Shown here: positions 1-8,288 of the stretch, one piece after another | Position numbering within the stretch: position 1 is the stretch's first letter | How the letters are laid out: every line of letters begins with the position of its first letter | From: an uncultured Ruminococcus sp. | GTDB taxonomy: Bacteria > Bacillota > Clostridia > Oscillospirales > Ruminococcaceae | DNA: 38,756 nt | Reading direction: 5' to 3' | Assembly (NCBI RefSeq): GCF_902762735.1 | Contig: NZ_CACWPP010000001.1 | Location: 98,613 to 137,368, forward strand | Translations under genes and position numbers: made by a program | The notes under the pieces: generated by a model | What the model saw: only the letters and a program-made list of their open reading frames with translations | Told to the model about the DNA's origin: nothing | The model's database searches: none

Positions 1-1493
1 CGGGCTTTGAAAAGCTGATGCTTCCCGCATATATCGCGGCGGCAGTGTTCGTCATCGGTCTGGCAAAGCCCGAAAAAAAGCCGCGCAGGATAGCTTCCGT
101 CACGGCGGCGGTGCTGGGGCTGACAGCACTCCCCCTCTGCACCCTTGTCGGCGGCTACCGCACCCCCGATCTGGTGAAGAATTTCAATAACGGCTTTAAC
201 AAAATGAAAGCCCACTATGTTCTCTCGGAAGAAAAAGAGATAGACTGGGACGCACTCTACTCCAAATACCTCCCACAGTTCGAGGAAGCCGAAAAAGCCC
301 ACGACAAGGTGCGCAACGAGATAGTCTGGACGAAATTCTGCGCTGAGTTCCATGACCTGCATGTAAACTACATCACCGATGAAGAAACCAACAAAGCCGC
401 AAAAAAACGTGCAGGCGGAAATGACTACGGGCTGGTCATAACAAAGCTGGCTGACGGTTCTTTCGCGGCGGTGCAGGTAGATGACAGCCTGAAAGCTAAA
501 GGCATACACAACGGCACACCCGTCATCAGCTGGAACGGTATCTCCCCCGCCGAAGCCGACAAGCTGTCTGAACTTTATGAGATGCAGAACTATGCCGACG
601 AGGACAACGCAAAGTTCTACGAGGGATTTTTCGCCGCAGGCACAGGCGGCGAAACCGCAAAACTGGTCTTTACCGACGATGACGGCGTTCAGCAGACCAT
701 AATTCTGCCAAAGCTGAACGATGACTACTATTCGCGCTGTAAAGATGCTTATGAAACTATCAATCAGGGTCTTAACGTGGGTCACATGACTGTCACAAAG
801 CTGAATGACACCACCGCCTGCCTGCGCATAAAGACCATGTCATTTGACAGCATTTCCGAAAAAGATGATCACGCCGCCATGCAGAAAGAGCTGCGTGAGA
901 ACATTCTTGCGATGAAAGAACAGGGCGTTCGTGATATAGTAATTGATATTCGCGAGAACAACGGCGGTTCGGGCAGTATGGTCAAGGCGATAGCACAGCT
1001 GTTCGCCCCTGAGGGTGAACACTACTACGTGACCGATGCCTACTGGGATGACACCTCTCACAGCTACAAAAGTGAAGGCGGCGGCAAGTGGAAGACCGAC
1101 CACGATATAGTTTTTGACGGCGAAAATATTCTCGGTGACGAAGGCAGGATAGTCGTGCTGGTGACAGCCCATTCCGTCAGTGCCGCCGACCACATAACCA
1201 AGCTGATGTCGGACTTTGACAACACCACGATAATCGGCTTTACCGAAAGTTCAGGCTCGGCACAGGGCGTATCACCGACTGATCTCGACTTAGGAATGTT
1301 CAGCTTTTCAAGTTCCCTGATGCTGAATAAGGACGGCTCGGTATTCATCGACAGCGGCACAGACTATCAGTCGGGCATTGAGGTGGATATTAAAGTCCCC
1401 TACGACGATCAGGCGCTCACCGCCCTGTTTGATGACGGCAAAGACTACCTTATGGACTATTCCCTTGAATATCTGGCAGAATTGGAAAGATAA
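1..1493 (+). CDS. S41-family (C-terminal processing type) serine protease, 5' end cut by window
   Basis: The first ATG is at base 18, but the frame is open to the window edge, so the real start probably lies upstream. Numbered from that Met, residues 1-16 and about 26-44 are hydrophobic, suggesting membrane segments that anchor an extracytoplasmic protease. A long soluble part follows. The glycine-rich DIRENNGGSG stretch (about 310-319) and the Ser-containing HSVSAAD motif (385-391) match the S41 tail-specific protease core, in which a Ser in this position works with a downstream Lys. The PDZ-like region around 135-230 is weakly recognisable. Substrate is unknown. It converges with the thiamine operon and shares a bidirectional terminator with it. 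The family call is fairly secure; the role is not. Confidence 0.8.
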   Translation, partial: GFEKLMLPAYIAAAVFVIGLAKPEKKPRRIASVTAAVLGLTALPLCTLVGGYRTPDLVKNFNNGFNKMKAHYVLSEEKEIDWDALYSKYLPQFEEAEKAHDKVRNEIVWTKFCAEFHDLHVNYITDEETNKAAKKRAGGNDYGLVITKLADGSFAAVQVDDSLKAKGIHNGTPVISWNGISPAEADKLSELYEMQNYADEDNAKFYEGFFAAGTGGETAKLVFTDDDGVQQTIILPKLNDDYYSRCKDAYETINQGLNVGHMTVTKLNDTTACLRIKTMSFDSISEKDDHAAMQKELRENILAMKEQGVRDIVIDIRENNGGSGSMVKAIAQLFAPEGEHYYVTDAYWDDTSHSYKSEGGGKWKTDHDIVFDGENILGDEGRIVVLVTAHSVSAADHITKLMSDFDNTTIIGFTESSGSAQGVSPTDLDLGMFSFSSSLMLNKDGSVFIDSGTDYQSGIEVDIKVPYDDQALTALFDDGKDYLMDYSLEYLAELER

Positions 1494-1501
1494 ACGCAAA
1501 A

Positions 1502-1535
1502 CCCCCGCACTCAGCTGAGTACGGGGGCATTTTTT
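1502..1535. terminator. Bidirectional intrinsic terminator between the S41 protease gene and thiC
   Basis: A stem of CCCCCG pairing with CGGGGG around a CTCAGCTGAG-type inner palindrome is followed by TTTTTT on the plus strand. On the minus strand it is followed by a shorter T-run. It lies between two convergent genes and can end both transcripts. Confidence 0.85.
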
Positions 1536-1541
1536 GTACTG

Positions 1542-2855
1542 TTACTTTTCCGAGCAGAACTCTACGGTCTTGCCTTCGAGTATCATATTAGTGGTGCGAA
1601 CGGCGCACATCTTGCCGCACATCGAACATGTGTGTCTGTCAGCGGGCGGTGTGCTTTCAAAATACTCCCTTGCCTTTTCGGGGTCAAAAGCTATCTTGAA
1701 CATTTCCTCCCACTCGACCTTGTGCCTTGCTTCTGCCATAGCGTTGTCCTTGTCCCTTGCGTGAGGAACGCCCTTAGCTATGTCAGCGGCATGAGCGGCT
1801 ATCTTGCTGGCGATAATGCCCTCCTTAACATCGTTGACATCAGGCAGTCTTAGATGCTCTGCGGGTGTAACATAGCAGAGGAAATCCGCACCGCTGGAAG
1901 CCGCGATAGCACCGCCTATCGCAGTCGTGATGTGGTCGTAACCGGGAAAAATATCGGTAACAACAGGACCCAGCACGTAGAAAGGCGCATTGTGGCAGAT
2001 GCGCTTCTGCAAACGCATGTTTGCTTCTATCTCGTTCATAGCCATGTGACCGGGACCCTCGACCATTACCTGAACGTCTTTCTCCCAAGCCCTCTGTGTC
2101 AGGTGACCCAGTTCAATAAGTTCGGAGATCTGACCTGCATCGGTAGCATCATCTATACAGCCTGGACGCAGTGCATCGCCCAGACTGATAGTGCAGTCGA
2201 ACTCACGGAGTATCTCCAGCACTTCATCATAATGCTCGTAGAACGGGTTCTCGTTGCCTGTCATCATCATCCACGCAAAAAGCAGTGAGCCGCCGCGCGA
2301 AACTATGTTCATCTTTCTGCCCTCACGCATGAAAGCCTCAACAGCGCGTCTGTTTATACCTGCGTGAATGGTCATAAAGTCCACGCCCTCTTCTGCGTGT
2401 GCGCGTACAACTTTCAGGAAATCCTCAGCAGTTATCTCCAGCAGATCCTTCTCCAGATAGCCGATAGCATCGTACATCGGCACAGTGCCTATCATAGCGG
2501 GCGACTTAGCTATCAGTTCGCGCCTGAAAGTGTTGGTCTTACCGTAGTTTGAAAGATCCATGATCGCCTCAGCACCGAACTTGTGTGCCAGTTCGACTTT
2601 CTGCATTTCCTTTTCGTAGTCCTTAGCATCGCCCGATATGCCCAGATTTACGTTTATCTTGGTGCGCATCCTTGTGCCGATGCCCTCAGGGGAAATAGCC
2701 TTGTGGTTTATGTTGCAGGGTATAGCCACCTCGCCCTTAGCCACCAGTGCGCGGAGTTCTTCGGGGTCGATATACTCCTTTTCGGCTACGATCTTCATTT
2801 CGGGTGTTATGATGCCTTTCTTTGCGGCTTCCATCTGTGTTGCATATTCTCTCAT
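1542..2855 (-). CDS. thiC: Phosphomethylpyrimidine synthase ThiC
   Basis: Radical SAM enzyme that rearranges aminoimidazole ribotide to HMP-phosphate, the pyrimidine half of thiamine. The 437-aa product carries the family's unusual C-terminal cluster motif C410-x2-C413-x4-C418 (CSMCGKMC), and has the length typical of the short clostridial form without the extra N-terminal domain. The start is placed at the ATG at 2855, preceded by AAAGGA at good spacing. An in-frame ATG ten codons upstream lies inside thiD and lacks a ribosome site. It is the last gene of the thi operon, 1 bp after the thiD stop, and is followed by a strong terminator. Confidence 0.96.
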   Translation of the reverse strand: MREYATQMEAAKKGIITPEMKIVAEKEYIDPEELRALVAKGEVAIPCNINHKAISPEGIGTRMRTKINVNLGISGDAKDYEKEMQKVELAHKFGAEAIMDLSNYGKTNTFRRELIAKSPAMIGTVPMYDAIGYLEKDLLEITAEDFLKVVRAHAEEGVDFMTIHAGINRRAVEAFMREGRKMNIVSRGGSLLFAWMMMTGNENPFYEHYDEVLEILREFDCTISLGDALRPGCIDDATDAGQISELIELGHLTQRAWEKDVQVMVEGPGHMAMNEIEANMRLQKRICHNAPFYVLGPVVTDIFPGYDHITTAIGGAIAASSGADFLCYVTPAEHLRLPDVNDVKEGIIASKIAAHAADIAKGVPHARDKDNAMAEARHKVEWEEMFKIAFDPEKAREYFESTPPADRHTCSMCGKMCAVRTTNMILEGKTVEFCSEK

Positions 2856-2856
2856 G

Positions 2857-3666
2857 TCAATTTTTCCTTTCTGCTGTAAATTCATTGTTTATCGCGAATG
2901 CGTGATCCATCGGTCCGCTGCCGTGCCCCAGATCGAGCATAGCCGCCAGCGCACCTGAGATATACCTCTTTGCTCTCTCAACAGCTTCGTCCAGCGCATA
3001 GCCCTTTGCAAGATTTGATACTATGGCACTTGAAAGCGTACAGCCTGTACCGTGAGTGTTGGGGTTGTCGATGCGTTTGCCCTCGAACCACTTTTTCACT
3101 CCCCTGCCCACCAGCAGGTCGTTGGCATCGTTGAGCTGATGACCGCCTTTTAAAAGCACGGCACAGCCGTACTCCGCGAATATCTGCTCTGCCGCTTTCT
3201 CCATATCATCAGCCGAACGTATCTCCAACCCCGCCAGCACTTCCGCTTCGGGAATGTTGGGCGTGATGACCTTAGCAAGGGGTATCAGCCTTTTTTTCAG
3301 CGTGTCGATAGCTTCCTCACTGATGAGCCTTGCCCCGCTGGTCGCCACCATAACAGGGTCAAGCACGATGTTCTTCGCCTTGTACTCTGTCAGCTTGTCG
3401 GCTATGGCTTCTATCAGCGCCGCCGATGATACCATGCCTATTTTTACAGCGTCGGGAAAAATATCCTCAAATACACGGTCGAGCTGTTCGGCAAGAAAAG
3501 CGGGAGTTACCTCCATTATCCCCGAAACGCCCGTCGTGTTCTGTGCAGTCAGGGCAGTAACGGCTGTCATGGCGAAAACGCCGTTTGCCGTCATTGTCTT
3601 GATGTCTGCCTGTATCCCGGCGCCTCCGCTGGAATCGCTTCCCGCGATGCTCAATGCTGTTCTCAT
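2857..3666 (-). CDS. thiD: Hydroxymethylpyrimidine/phosphomethylpyrimidine kinase ThiD
   Basis: Ribokinase-fold kinase that phosphorylates HMP and then HMP-P to HMP-PP for coupling to the thiazole. The product begins [17 protein letters not shown], the typical ThiD N-terminus, and contains [13 protein letters not shown] near the C-terminus, the anion-hole and catalytic Asp/Cys region of the family. The start at 3666 has GAGAGGAG about 8 bases upstream; nine further codons are open upstream but have no good ribosome site. thiC follows after 1 bp. A gap of 126 bp separates it from the tenI-thiE gene upstream; no clear hairpin or promoter was seen in that gap. Confidence 0.95.
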   Translation of the reverse strand: MRTALSIAGSDSSGGAGIQADIKTMTANGVFAMTAVTALTAQNTTGVSGIMEVTPAFLAEQLDRVFEDIFPDAVKIGMVSSAALIEAIADKLTEYKAKNIVLDPVMVATSGARLISEEAIDTLKKRLIPLAKVITPNIPEAEVLAGLEIRSADDMEKAAEQIFAEYGCAVLLKGGHQLNDANDLLVGRGVKKWFEGKRIDNPNTHGTGCTLSSAIVSNLAKGYALDEAVERAKRYISGALAAMLDLGHGSGPMDHAFAINNEFTAERKN

Positions 3667-3792
3667 AGTATTACTCCTCTCGTTTACAAGCATTGGTTTT
3701 GTATAGCGACAGAAGGTGGTGCCCCCGATCTGCCGCTTGATTTATCCTGCGCAGAACGTTCCGCCGTCACGGCTGGTCATCTGCGCATTTTA

Positions 3793-5022
3793 TCAGACGA
3801 TCCCGCTTATGATCTCTTTCAGCTGAGCCGTCCTGCTTTCAATATCGTCAGCCCCGAACACCGCCGAGACCACTGCAAAGCCTTCTGCGCCCATGCCCGC
3901 AAGTGTGCCTATATTTTCAAGGCTTATGCCGCCGATGGCAACGCATGGTATGCTGACAGCGCCTGCTATCTCACTGAAAAGCGCCTTGCTGACAGGTATC
4001 GCATTTGTCTTTGTGGGCGACGGGAAAAGTGCCCCAACGCCTAAATAGTCAGCCCCTGCCGCCTGCGCGTTCTGCGCCTGCGCGACAGTCTTTGCAGTAG
4101 CCCCGATAATAAAGCCGCTGTCTGCTTTCGCCCTTATCTCGTCAACAGGTGCGTCCTCTATGCCCACGTGGACACCGTCTGCGCCCGCTTCTATGGCAGC
4201 CTGCCAGTCATCATTGACTATCAGCGGCGCACCGTACTTATGGCATACGGGCAGAAGTTCCCTTGCCTGCGCCACAAGCCCCTCATGGCCGCACTGCTTG
4301 TCCCTCAGCTGAATGATGTTCGCACCGCCTTTGAGCGCACTTTCCACACAGCTGACTATCCCCCGCTCTTTAACGAGTGCGGGGTCTGTAATGGCGTAAA
4401 GCCTCAGCTTATCGCCTGTTATCCTCATATTCATCACTTCCCTGAGTTTTTCTGTAAGCATGCGCGGTTCGCCCGACATGAAGCCGCTCATCACACACAC
4501 GCCGTCAGCGCCCGCGCGAATGACCTTCCCCGCATTTTCGGGCGAGATGCCGCCTATACCGTAGACAGGTATATCCACCGCTTCGCTGACTTTTCGCACA
4601 AAGTCAAGCCCGCGCCCCGCAAGACCTTTCTTGCAGTCGGTCTCAAAAACGTGACCTGCCGTCACATAACCTGCCCCCAGCGCCTGAGCTTCCAGCGCAT
4701 CTTCCGCCGAGTGACATGACGCGCCTATCAGCCTGAATTTCGACTTTGTGTCATCATCAAGCCCGCGCAGCACCCCCAGCGGCAGGTGTATGCAGTCCGC
4801 GCCAAGTTCCAGCGCCGCACCCACATAATTGTGAAGCACAACTTTCGTACTGCTTTCAGCGAACATCTCCATGACCCGCGCCGCCAGCTTTTTATACTCG
4901 TCCTCAGTCAGTTCTTTTGCCCGAAGCACCAGCATATCAGCGCCGCTCTCAGCTATCTTCTCAAGCTGTTTATCGGCGTTTTCGCAAAGTGTCAGCGCGG
5001 TGACACAGACTATCTTACACAT
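3793..5022 (-). CDS. thiE: TenI-ThiE fusion: TenI-like domain joined to thiamine phosphate synthase
   Basis: The 409-aa product is about twice the size of ThiE and contains two related TIM barrels. The C-terminal half (about 203-409) has the ThiE signatures RLYAITDP, IQLRDK, LIVNDD and FPSPTKTN and should couple HMP-PP to the thiazole phosphate. The N-terminal half (1 to about 195) has the same fold pattern (VLRAKEL, VVLHN, HLPLG, GHVFETDCKKGLAGRG), but with TenI-like residues. TenI is a thiazole tautomerase and regulator relative of ThiE. The start overlaps the end of thiH by 8 bp, so translation is probably coupled. An internal ATG at about 4428-4434, preceded by GGGAAGTG, sits exactly at the domain joint and could allow separate ThiE production. 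Confidence 0.9.
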   Translation of the reverse strand: MCKIVCVTALTLCENADKQLEKIAESGADMLVLRAKELTEDEYKKLAARVMEMFAESSTKVVLHNYVGAALELGADCIHLPLGVLRGLDDDTKSKFRLIGASCHSAEDALEAQALGAGYVTAGHVFETDCKKGLAGRGLDFVRKVSEAVDIPVYGIGGISPENAGKVIRAGADGVCVMSGFMSGEPRMLTEKLREVMNMRITGDKLRLYAITDPALVKERGIVSCVESALKGGANIIQLRDKQCGHEGLVAQARELLPVCHKYGAPLIVNDDWQAAIEAGADGVHVGIEDAPVDEIRAKADSGFIIGATAKTVAQAQNAQAAGADYLGVGALFPSPTKTNAIPVSKALFSEIAGAVSIPCVAIGGISLENIGTLAGMGAEGFAVVSAVFGADDIESRTAQLKEIISGIV

Positions 5023-6265
5023 ACAGATAATCGTTCAGCACAGGCTGAAGCCCCTCGTCCGACATATCCTTGTACATCGTTTCAAAACTGCGGGTGTCGG
5101 CTATCTCGAACTGCTCATCGCCCTCTTCGGCATTCTCCTTGCCTGTGTACTTGCTCTCATGGTCGCCGATACCTGTGGAAACGCCCGCAGAGATCTTAGT
5201 TGCGGCTATCTTAACTATGCCGTTGCGGAAACTCTTCGACTCTCTGGAAGATACTGTGATGCCTGCAAAAGGCAGGAAAAGTCTGTAAGCGCAAAGCACC
5301 TGACAGAGCTGTTTTTCACGAACGTCCAGCGGGTCTATCTTGTCGTTGTTGACTATCGGGCGCAGTCTGGGACATGACAGTGATATTTCAGCCTGCGGGT
5401 ACTTTCTTTGCAGATAGTACATGTGCAGTGCGGTGGCAAGTGCATCTTTCCTGAAATCTGAAAGTCCCAGCAGTGCCGAGCCTGCAACACCTCTCATGCC
5501 GCCCATGAGCGCCCTTTCCTGCGCCTCAAAGCGGTAAGGCCACACCCTCTTGTGACCTGCCAGATGCAGCGTTTCGTACTTGTCGCTGTCATAAGTCTCC
5601 TGAAAGACGGTGACATAGTCAACGCCGCATTCGTGGAGATAGCGGTAATCCTCAACATTGACGGGGTATATCTCAACGCCCACCATTCTGAAATACTTGC
5701 GTGCCAGCTTGCATGCTTCGCCGATGTACCTGACATCGCTCATCGCCTTGCTCTCACCTGTGAGTATAAGTATCTCTTCCATGCCGCTGTCAGCGATGAC
5801 TTTCATCTCATGCTCTATCTGCTCCATATTGAGCTTCATGCGGCGTATCTTATTATAGCAGTTGAAGCCGCAGTAAACGCAGTAATTCTCGCAGTAATTG
5901 GCAATATACAGCGGTGTGAACAGGTAGACCGTGTTGCCGAAATGCTTTCTTGTTTCAATCCTTGCACGTTCAGCCATCTGTTCAAGGAAAGGTTCAGCGG
6001 CGGGCGAAAGCAGTGCCTTGAACTCTTCAACGCCGATAGTTGCCTGCTGTAAGGCGCGTGAAACATCTTTTGCAGTGTAGGCAGAGGCATCATAGCTGTT
6101 AAAATGTGCCATGACTTTCTCGCGAATATCGCTCTTTATCTGCTCCTGACCTTCCATATACTGCATGTGGTCGGTGCGGCAGGAGGGGTCATTTTCCAGC
6201 TTGTGCTTGCGCCTCAGTGCTTCTTCCGAAAGCCCCTCAGAGTCGAAGATGTAATTGTTCTCCAT
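5015..6265 (-). CDS. thiH: 2-iminoacetate synthase ThiH (tyrosine lyase, radical SAM)
   Basis: Cleaves tyrosine to dehydroglycine and p-cresol, supplying the glycine-derived part of the thiazole under anaerobic conditions. The 416-aa product has the radical SAM motif C125-x3-C129-x2-C132 (CENYCVYC) and the ThiH/biotin-synthase-like C-terminal region (SCPRLRPI). ThiH in place of the oxygen-dependent ThiO fits a strict anaerobe. The gene lies 12 bp after thiG and overlaps the tenI-thiE gene at its 3' end. Confidence 0.95.
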   Translation of the reverse strand: MENNYIFDSEGLSEEALRRKHKLENDPSCRTDHMQYMEGQEQIKSDIREKVMAHFNSYDASAYTAKDVSRALQQATIGVEEFKALLSPAAEPFLEQMAERARIETRKHFGNTVYLFTPLYIANYCENYCVYCGFNCYNKIRRMKLNMEQIEHEMKVIADSGMEEILILTGESKAMSDVRYIGEACKLARKYFRMVGVEIYPVNVEDYRYLHECGVDYVTVFQETYDSDKYETLHLAGHKRVWPYRFEAQERALMGGMRGVAGSALLGLSDFRKDALATALHMYYLQRKYPQAEISLSCPRLRPIVNNDKIDPLDVREKQLCQVLCAYRLFLPFAGITVSSRESKSFRNGIVKIAATKISAGVSTGIGDHESKYTGKENAEEGDEQFEIADTRSFETMYKDMSDEGLQPVLNDYLYV

Positions 6266-6277
6266 GTCAGCGCCCCC

Positions 6278-7051
6278 TTAGTCCCTCAGGAAGCCCGTCA
6301 GCGTATCGGAGGGTGATGCGCCCCTGACAAGCACTCTGCCCAGACCCGAAAGGTAAGCCTGTCTGCCTGCTTCTATCGCCTTGCGGAAAGCGTCAGCCAT
6401 CATCGGCAGGTCGCCCGCAGTTGCAAGTGCGGTGTTGGACATTACAGCCGCCGCGCCCATCTCCATAGCTTCGCAAGCCTGCGATGGTCTGCCGATGCCT
6501 GCATCAACGATGATGGGCAGGTCTATCTCATCAATGAGTATCTGTATGAAATCCCTTGTGGCAAGACCCTTATTTGAGCCTATCGGCGATGCCAGCGGCA
6601 TTACCGAAGCCGCACCTGCGTTAACAAGGTCGCGGGCGGTATTGAGGTCGGGATACATGTAGGGCATTACCACAAAGCCCTCATTTGCCAGAATATCTGT
6701 CGCCTTTATAGTTTCAGCGTTATCGGGCAGGAGGTACTTTGTATCGCGCATTATCTCTATCTTTACGAAATTGCCGCAGCCAAGTTCACGGGCGAGCCTT
6801 GCTATACGCACAGCCTCTTCGGCATTTCTTGCACCCGAAGTATTCGGCAGAAGTGTGACACCTTCGGGTATATGGTCGAGTATGCTCTCGTGTTCTTTGG
6901 TGTTGGCGCGTCTGACTGCCAGCGTGATTATCTCAGCGCCTGCATTCTCGACAGCCGCTTTAATCAGTGAAAGCGAGTACTTGCCCGAACCGAGTATGAA
7001 TCTCGAATTGAACTCATGCCCGCCTATTATCAGCTTGTCATTGTTTTCCAT
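6278..7051 (-). CDS. thiG: Thiazole synthase ThiG
   Basis: Condenses deoxyxylulose phosphate, dehydroglycine and ThiS-thiocarboxylate sulfur into the thiazole phosphate. The 257-aa TIM-barrel protein starts [21 protein letters not shown], the standard ThiG opening. K97 in NFVKIEI corresponds to the Schiff-base lysine of the family. A ribosome site AAAGGA precedes the ATG. It follows thiF by 18 bp and precedes thiH by 12 bp. Confidence 0.96.
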   Translation of the reverse strand: MENNDKLIIGGHEFNSRFILGSGKYSLSLIKAAVENAGAEIITLAVRRANTKEHESILDHIPEGVTLLPNTSGARNAEEAVRIARLARELGCGNFVKIEIMRDTKYLLPDNAETIKATDILANEGFVVMPYMYPDLNTARDLVNAGAASVMPLASPIGSNKGLATRDFIQILIDEIDLPIIVDAGIGRPSQACEAMEMGAAAVMSNTALATAGDLPMMADAFRKAIEAGRQAYLSGLGRVLVRGASPSDTLTGFLRD

Positions 7052-7069
7052 ATTTATCTTATCCTTTCA

Positions 7070-7705
7070 TCAGGGCTTATATTCGCCCGCTATTATCCTT
7101 ATGACCATATTAGCTTGATGCGCCGCGCATACTGCCACCCTTGATGCGAACAGCGTGCCTGCTTCATTGACATCAGTGTGACCGTCGCCGCAGATATAGA
7201 AGCGCTCGGTTATTCGTTTTGTGCATATTTCGTTGGCACTGGAGATCCCTGCCATGCCCGAAGCGGCTACCATATACTTATCGGGAAAATTCTCCAGCAC
7301 GAAATTTACCAGCATAGCTTTCTGTTCTGCCTTGTCGAAGCATTCGCAGACTATATGGCAGCCTTTCAGAAGTTCAGCCATATTATCTTCGTTCAGCTTT
7401 ACCTCACGGGCAGTTATCTTGCAGTATGGCGCTATCCTGCCGAGTGTTTGGGCAAGTGCCGCCGCTTTCGGCTGACCCAGCTGGTCGGGGAAATACTGCT
7501 GGCGGTGGAGATTTGAAATATCCACTTTATCCATATCAAACAGCATCAATTCACCCACGCCCGCTCTCGCCAGATGCACAGATACATTAGAGCCCAAGCC
7601 GCCCAGTCCGCAGACTGCGACTTTGGTTTCAGACAGCTTATTTTGAAGCTCACTGCCGTGACGCGCCGCGAGCGCATCATACATATCCTCGCGCGAGGGT
7701 ATCAT
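7070..7705 (-). CDS. thiF: ThiF-family sulfur carrier protein adenylyltransferase
   Basis: E1-like enzyme that adenylates the C-terminal glycine of ThiS before sulfur transfer. The 211-aa product has the nucleotide-binding loop GLGGLGSN (33-40), the DMDKVDISNLHRQ region and the acidic metal-binding area of the MoeB/ThiF fold. It is shorter than E. coli ThiF and lacks a clear pair of C-terminal CxxC zinc motifs, which fits the short clostridial ThiF type. Its ATG follows the thiS stop codon directly, so the two are coupled. Confidence 0.92.
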   Translation of the reverse strand: MIPSREDMYDALAARHGSELQNKLSETKVAVCGLGGLGSNVSVHLARAGVGELMLFDMDKVDISNLHRQQYFPDQLGQPKAAALAQTLGRIAPYCKITAREVKLNEDNMAELLKGCHIVCECFDKAEQKAMLVNFVLENFPDKYMVAASGMAGISSANEICTKRITERFYICGDGHTDVNEAGTLFASRVAVCAAHQANMVIRIIAGEYKP

Positions 7706-7900
7706 CTAACCGCCCCCCACGAAGCTGACCACCTCTACACTGTCACCGTCTTTCAGCACAGTGCTGTCATACTGCGATTTCGGCACAATGTCCAGGTTCA
7801 GCTCAACAGCTACCCTTTTGGGATCGTAACCATTCTCAGCCAGCAGTTCACTGACAGTTTTTCCGTCCAGCGAAGTTTCGCTGCCGTTTACCTTTACCAT
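7706..7900 (-). CDS. thiS: Sulfur carrier protein ThiS
   Basis: A 64-aa ubiquitin-like protein that ends in Gly-Gly-Gly; the terminal Gly is the site of adenylation and thiocarboxylation. It starts MVKVNGSETSLDGKTVSELL, typical of ThiS, with a good GGAGG site 7 bases upstream of the ATG. It is the first gene of the thi operon, just downstream of the TPP riboswitch and its terminator. Confidence 0.95.
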   Translation of the reverse strand: MVKVNGSETSLDGKTVSELLAENGYDPKRVAVELNLDIVPKSQYDSTVLKDGDSVEVVSFVGGG

Positions 7901-7923
7901 TTCTTAACCTCCGATCAGCCAAC

Positions 7924-7956
7924 AAAAAGGGAGACTGCGCGCAAAAACAGTCTCCC
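7924..7956 (-). terminator. Intrinsic terminator of the TPP riboswitch
   Basis: On the minus strand GGGAGACTG pairs with CAGTCTCCC across a short loop and is followed by TTTTT, 24 bases before the thiS start. It is the expression platform of the riboswitch just upstream. Confidence 0.9.
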
Positions 7957-7974
7957 GGTATTTCGGTCTGCTAT

Positions 7975-8057
7975 GTCCCTACGTTGGCATTATCCAAATC
8001 AGGTTGCGGGTCGATAGCTCTCTCGCTATCCTCTCAGCCTGCCTACAAGCTCCCCGT
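7975..8057 (-). promoter_or_regulatory. TPP riboswitch (THI box) controlling the thiamine operon
   Basis: The minus strand reads GGGGAGC, then CTGAGAGG, ACCC and ACCTGATTTGGATAATGCCA followed by CGTAGGGA. These are the conserved THI-box blocks in the right order. Thiamine pyrophosphate binding is expected to favour the terminator at 7924-7956 and switch off the whole thi operon. Confidence 0.97.
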
Positions 8058-8076
8058 TTATCGAGTTTACCCTTGT

Positions 8077-8105
8077 ATTATATCACCCTTTCGCGCAAAT
8101 GTCAA
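8077..8105 (-). promoter_or_regulatory. Sigma-A promoter of the thiamine operon
   Basis: TTGACA (8105-8100) and TATAAT (8082-8077) on the minus strand are separated by exactly 17 bases, a perfect consensus match. It places the RNA start just upstream of the TPP aptamer. Confidence 0.92.
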
Positions 8106-8222
8106 GCACTTTTTCAAATTTTCGTGTATCTGCGATACACCTCAATGGCGGGAGTCATTTTTGGCGCATCTGCTAATACCGTGCAAAAATTTCTGCTGTC
8201 CGTTCAGATGTACTTAAAGCGC

Positions 8223-8251
8223 TTGAAATCAGAAAGATTTTGTGGTATAAT
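8223..8251 (+). promoter_or_regulatory. Strong promoter of the TerB/ATPase/helicase operon
   Basis: TTGAAA (8223-8228), a 17-base spacer and TATAAT (8246-8251), with a TGn extended -10 just before it. It diverges from the thi promoter about 120 bp away. The next gene starts at 8289, giving a leader of roughly 30 bases. Confidence 0.88.
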
Positions 8252-8288
8252 ATATATAAGTATATCTTCGATGCGGGAGGCGTTGTTT

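Noticed and set aside
8004-8288. Upstream extension of the TerB-like gene
   Set aside because: It would translate back across the TPP riboswitch and the divergent promoters; the GTG at 8289 has a good ribosome site and a promoter just before.
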